Assembly: GCA_037975125.1 (NCBI GenBank)
Contig: CM075853.1
Location: 73,138,109 to 73,202,108, forward strand
Length of the DNA stretch: 64,000 bases
Direction of reading: 5' to 3'
Source of the DNA: Latrodectus hesperus
Taxonomy: Eukaryota; Arthropoda; Arachnida; Araneae; Theridiidae
In this document: piece by piece, positions 61,320 through 64,000 of the stretch
How positions within the stretch are numbered: the stretch's first letter is position 1
Layout of the letters: each line of letters begins with the position of its first letter
Translations under genes and position numbers: made by a program
Notes under the pieces: model-generated
Database searches by the model: none
The model's input: the letters and a program-made list of their open reading frames with translations, nothing else
What the model was told of the DNA's origin: nothing

Positions 61320-64000
61320 ATCATAATAGTTATTTTTATCTCTAATTAATGATATAAAATTTTTTGTTATTCATAGCTCGTATTTTCCCTTTGAATGGAA
61401 TTTTGGAATGAATATAGATCATTCATTTTGAACACTTTTAAAGGACAATAATAAACAGCTAATAATATATGATAAGAAACAGTCTGTTTTATCATTGTCA
61501 ATCATTTTTAAATTTTGATTCACTCAAGAATAATTGGGATACTTTAAAGCAAAGTAGATTATGTCTTTTCATTTTTAATACTTTTCTATAAATTTTTATA
61601 TACAGCTTTTCAAATCAGAAAAAAAAGAATATGTCATGAAAGAAAATTTTCACACATTTATTTCGGAAATATTTAAGAACCATAACACCAGCTAAAACCA
61701 AACTTAAAAGAAAGCATTCGATTTCTTCAATTCATAACTTAGAAGCGATGATTTAGTTTTAATCCAAATTCTCAATAATAATTGAATTGTAAACTAAATA
61801 AAAATTCCATAGCTATTTTAAATCAATGGAAGGTATTTTAATATGTTTGGCTAAGAAAAATGGATAATTCAAAGAAAAATTGATGAAAAAAGTAATGAAT
61901 TGATGGATAATTTAGATAATTAAAAAACAGAACACTTATCCTTCATCAATTAGTTATATTTTAAAAATTTTTTCAATGAATAAATAAATAATACAATTTT
62001 AAGAATAATTATTATAGCTCATTATATTGAAATAACCATTACAAATGAATAGAAAATTGCAACTTTTATTAGAAACGTAAATATTCTTATGACTGTATTT
62101 GAAACCATTAAGATTGGTTTTGCACCCTGAATGCGATGAGAAAATATACTGATTTGGTAATGAAAGATGTGACGAAATTATTGAGGAAATTTTATGTCAT
62201 TAGTATTCAAATACACAACAAATCTTGAAATTTTGTAACTCGTAGAAACTGCTTTAAACTCTAAGCTGAATATTTGCACAGTATTTCAGTCTATTTGAGA
62301 TCTACAGTTTCAAATGAATTTTAAATCACTACATGTATCCAAGATCAAGAATAATTGAATTCATAGCATTAACATTTTTCAATACAAAACGCAAAGATTA
62401 TTCATTCGAATTTTCAGGAAGAGACTTGTAAAAATTTTATTTTTAAAAATTTTCTAAGTATTCATTAATTAGATATTTGTAACATTATAAAAACAAAAAA
62501 AGCATAATGTTCAGATTTTACAGCAATTTCCAAAAATTTTTCACTTTATTTGAAACAACCAATAGCTTATGTTTAAATTTTATGATGTGAAATTGGTAAA
62601 AGGGTTGAATGTTTGTGGATGTTAGAGATATCGAGTATTTTTTAGATAAAACATAAATGTTATTAACATTTATATTACGCTTAAAAGTTGATTTGATATC
62701 CAGTTATCAAATATTATAATAAAATAAAAAAGTGATGAAAAATTTCATGCCAGTGGTATCTTCATGAATTTTAATCAATTTCTTTGATTTCGCAAAACTC
62801 ATTTTATTGATAAGAACTCGTAAAAGAAATTATTTATGCTAATTTAAATGCATATGCATAATGATGTGGCGGAATCTGGTATATACGAGAAACATAACTA
62901 GTTCAAGCATAATTTGTAATTATTCAATATATTAGTTAATATTTTATAAGAGTAAACATTGCTTTCAACGAATAATTATTAAAATTTTGTTGATTTACCT
63001 TTCTTATTCTTTATGTTTTCCACAGAAAACCATAAAAAATAAGTGGTGACACAGAAAATATATATTCAATTAGTAAACTTTCTAAATTAATTGAATATGC
63101 CATCATTAGAATACTTAAGATCATTATATTTAATCAAAATGATCTTGAAATCTGTAAGGTCTAATAAATACTTAAATTAAGAACACTTTATTCGAAATTT
63201 AATATAAATGGCAATAAATATTTAGACATGAAAAAGATAAAGCAATTATCTTAAGTACACTTTTTGCAGTTTCATTATTTGAGATTATTATAATAATTGT
63301 TTAAGACACTTTAATAATTGTTCGTTTTATTACCATAGCTAATGTCTTTGTTATTGTTAAAGAAAATAAATTATTCTTGAAGTAAGAAAATCTATGAAAT
63401 TAACTTTAGAGATTCTTATTGTCTAAATTCACTTCTAAATCTATTGTTTTTGTCAAGCAAATAAAAAAATTAATTTGTTTTTATACATATTCTTATTATG
63501 ATAGCCCTAATATTCATTATGATTTATAGGCACGTATTTCTTTAAAAATGGTGTTTTTGTTTTATTTAAAAGCCTTTTTTCAGATTTGAAAGAATATTAT
63601 TCTACAAATGAATGAATAAAAATGTACTTAAAAGAATGAAAAGATTTTTAATTAAAATAGTAACTCTCCCATGTAATCATTTACACATTTAGTAGAATGA
63701 AACTTGGAGAAAACATAAAACGGATGTGTCCCTTAAAATGAACAGAAATTTGGAAGGAAATTAAAAGAGTCCATTAACAATATCATGCTGGAAGTTTGTA
63801 ATATACCTGATAATATATTAATTTAATACTGAAAACTCTCAAATTTCTTTCATTTTCACCATTTTATGGTGAAGGCAAAGAATCGGGTTCATTTAATATT
63901 AGGTTACATTTAAAGAATATTCATATAAATCTAATGAAATAATATCACTATTCGAAAATCCTTTAGAAATTCTTAGTAAGCAATGCATGTGTAAGAAAAA
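61320..64000. other. Intergenic AT-rich DNA
   Basis: No gene, RNA gene or bounded repeat recognised up to the window edge. Confidence 0.5.

Overview
This is a eukaryotic, very AT-rich window with one host gene and a large intergenic tract filled with decayed transposable elements. The gene is the 3' part of a GA-binding protein beta (GABPB/NRF-2 beta) homologue, split by introns of 0.6-3.2 kb. Around it are tRNA-headed SINEs, Tc1/mariner elements, RTE-type LINEs and LTR-retrotransposon remnants. Together these suggest an arthropod, most likely an arachnid such as a spider. That placement is inference; no marker in the window fixes the species.

Layout. 1-12.3 kb: six coding exons of the GABPB-like gene on the plus strand (195-272, 3410-3529, 4109-4239, 5571-5664, 8871-8950, 11950-12111). 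All splice phases agree, and the last exon encodes a leucine-zipper-like coiled coil before the stop. The ankyrin-repeat half must lie upstream of the window. 12.3-23 kb: intergenic, with a SINE bounded by a perfect 16-bp target duplication (14.3 kb), an unclassified GC-richer island (15.04-15.3 kb) and a 213-bp internally deleted mariner (17.2 kb). 23.1-25.4 kb: remains of a Ty3/gypsy-type element (integrase with four in-frame stops, then a polypurine tract and possible LTR), with a tRNA-Ser-like SINE inserted downstream of the integrase. 27.8-28.0 kb: 200 bp of almost pure purine. 30.4-30.7 kb: a BEL/Pao-like integrase scrap. 32.15-35.38 kb: an almost full-length RTE-type LINE with two stops and two frameshifts. 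38.6 kb: a second copy of the first SINE, inverted. 42.0-42.5 kb: two worn SINE-like units. 44.2-47.1 kb: a minus-strand mariner-like element with a DDxD-type catalytic triad, split by a later Tc1-like insertion. 48.5-49.0 kb: a probable non-autonomous hAT. 52.66-54.31 kb: a well-preserved Tc1-like element with 222-bp inverted repeats. 56.1 kb: the 3' end of another RTE. 59.3 kb: a SINE-like unit. 60.3-61.3 kb: a (TA)n tract abutting the 5'-truncated 3' end of an RNase H-bearing LINE.

How it works together. Only the GABPB-like gene looks functional. Its product would dimerise with an ETS-domain GABP-alpha partner to activate transcription. None of the transposons has an uninterrupted enzyme gene, so the rest is best read as a record of insertions. 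It gives several relative ages: Tc1 after the mariner, and a SINE after the LTR element. I found no clear case for a wholly new biological system. The most unusual items are the DDxD spacing of the split mariner, the C-to-T pattern of stops in the gypsy integrase, and the AAG tails shared by unrelated LINE 3' ends.
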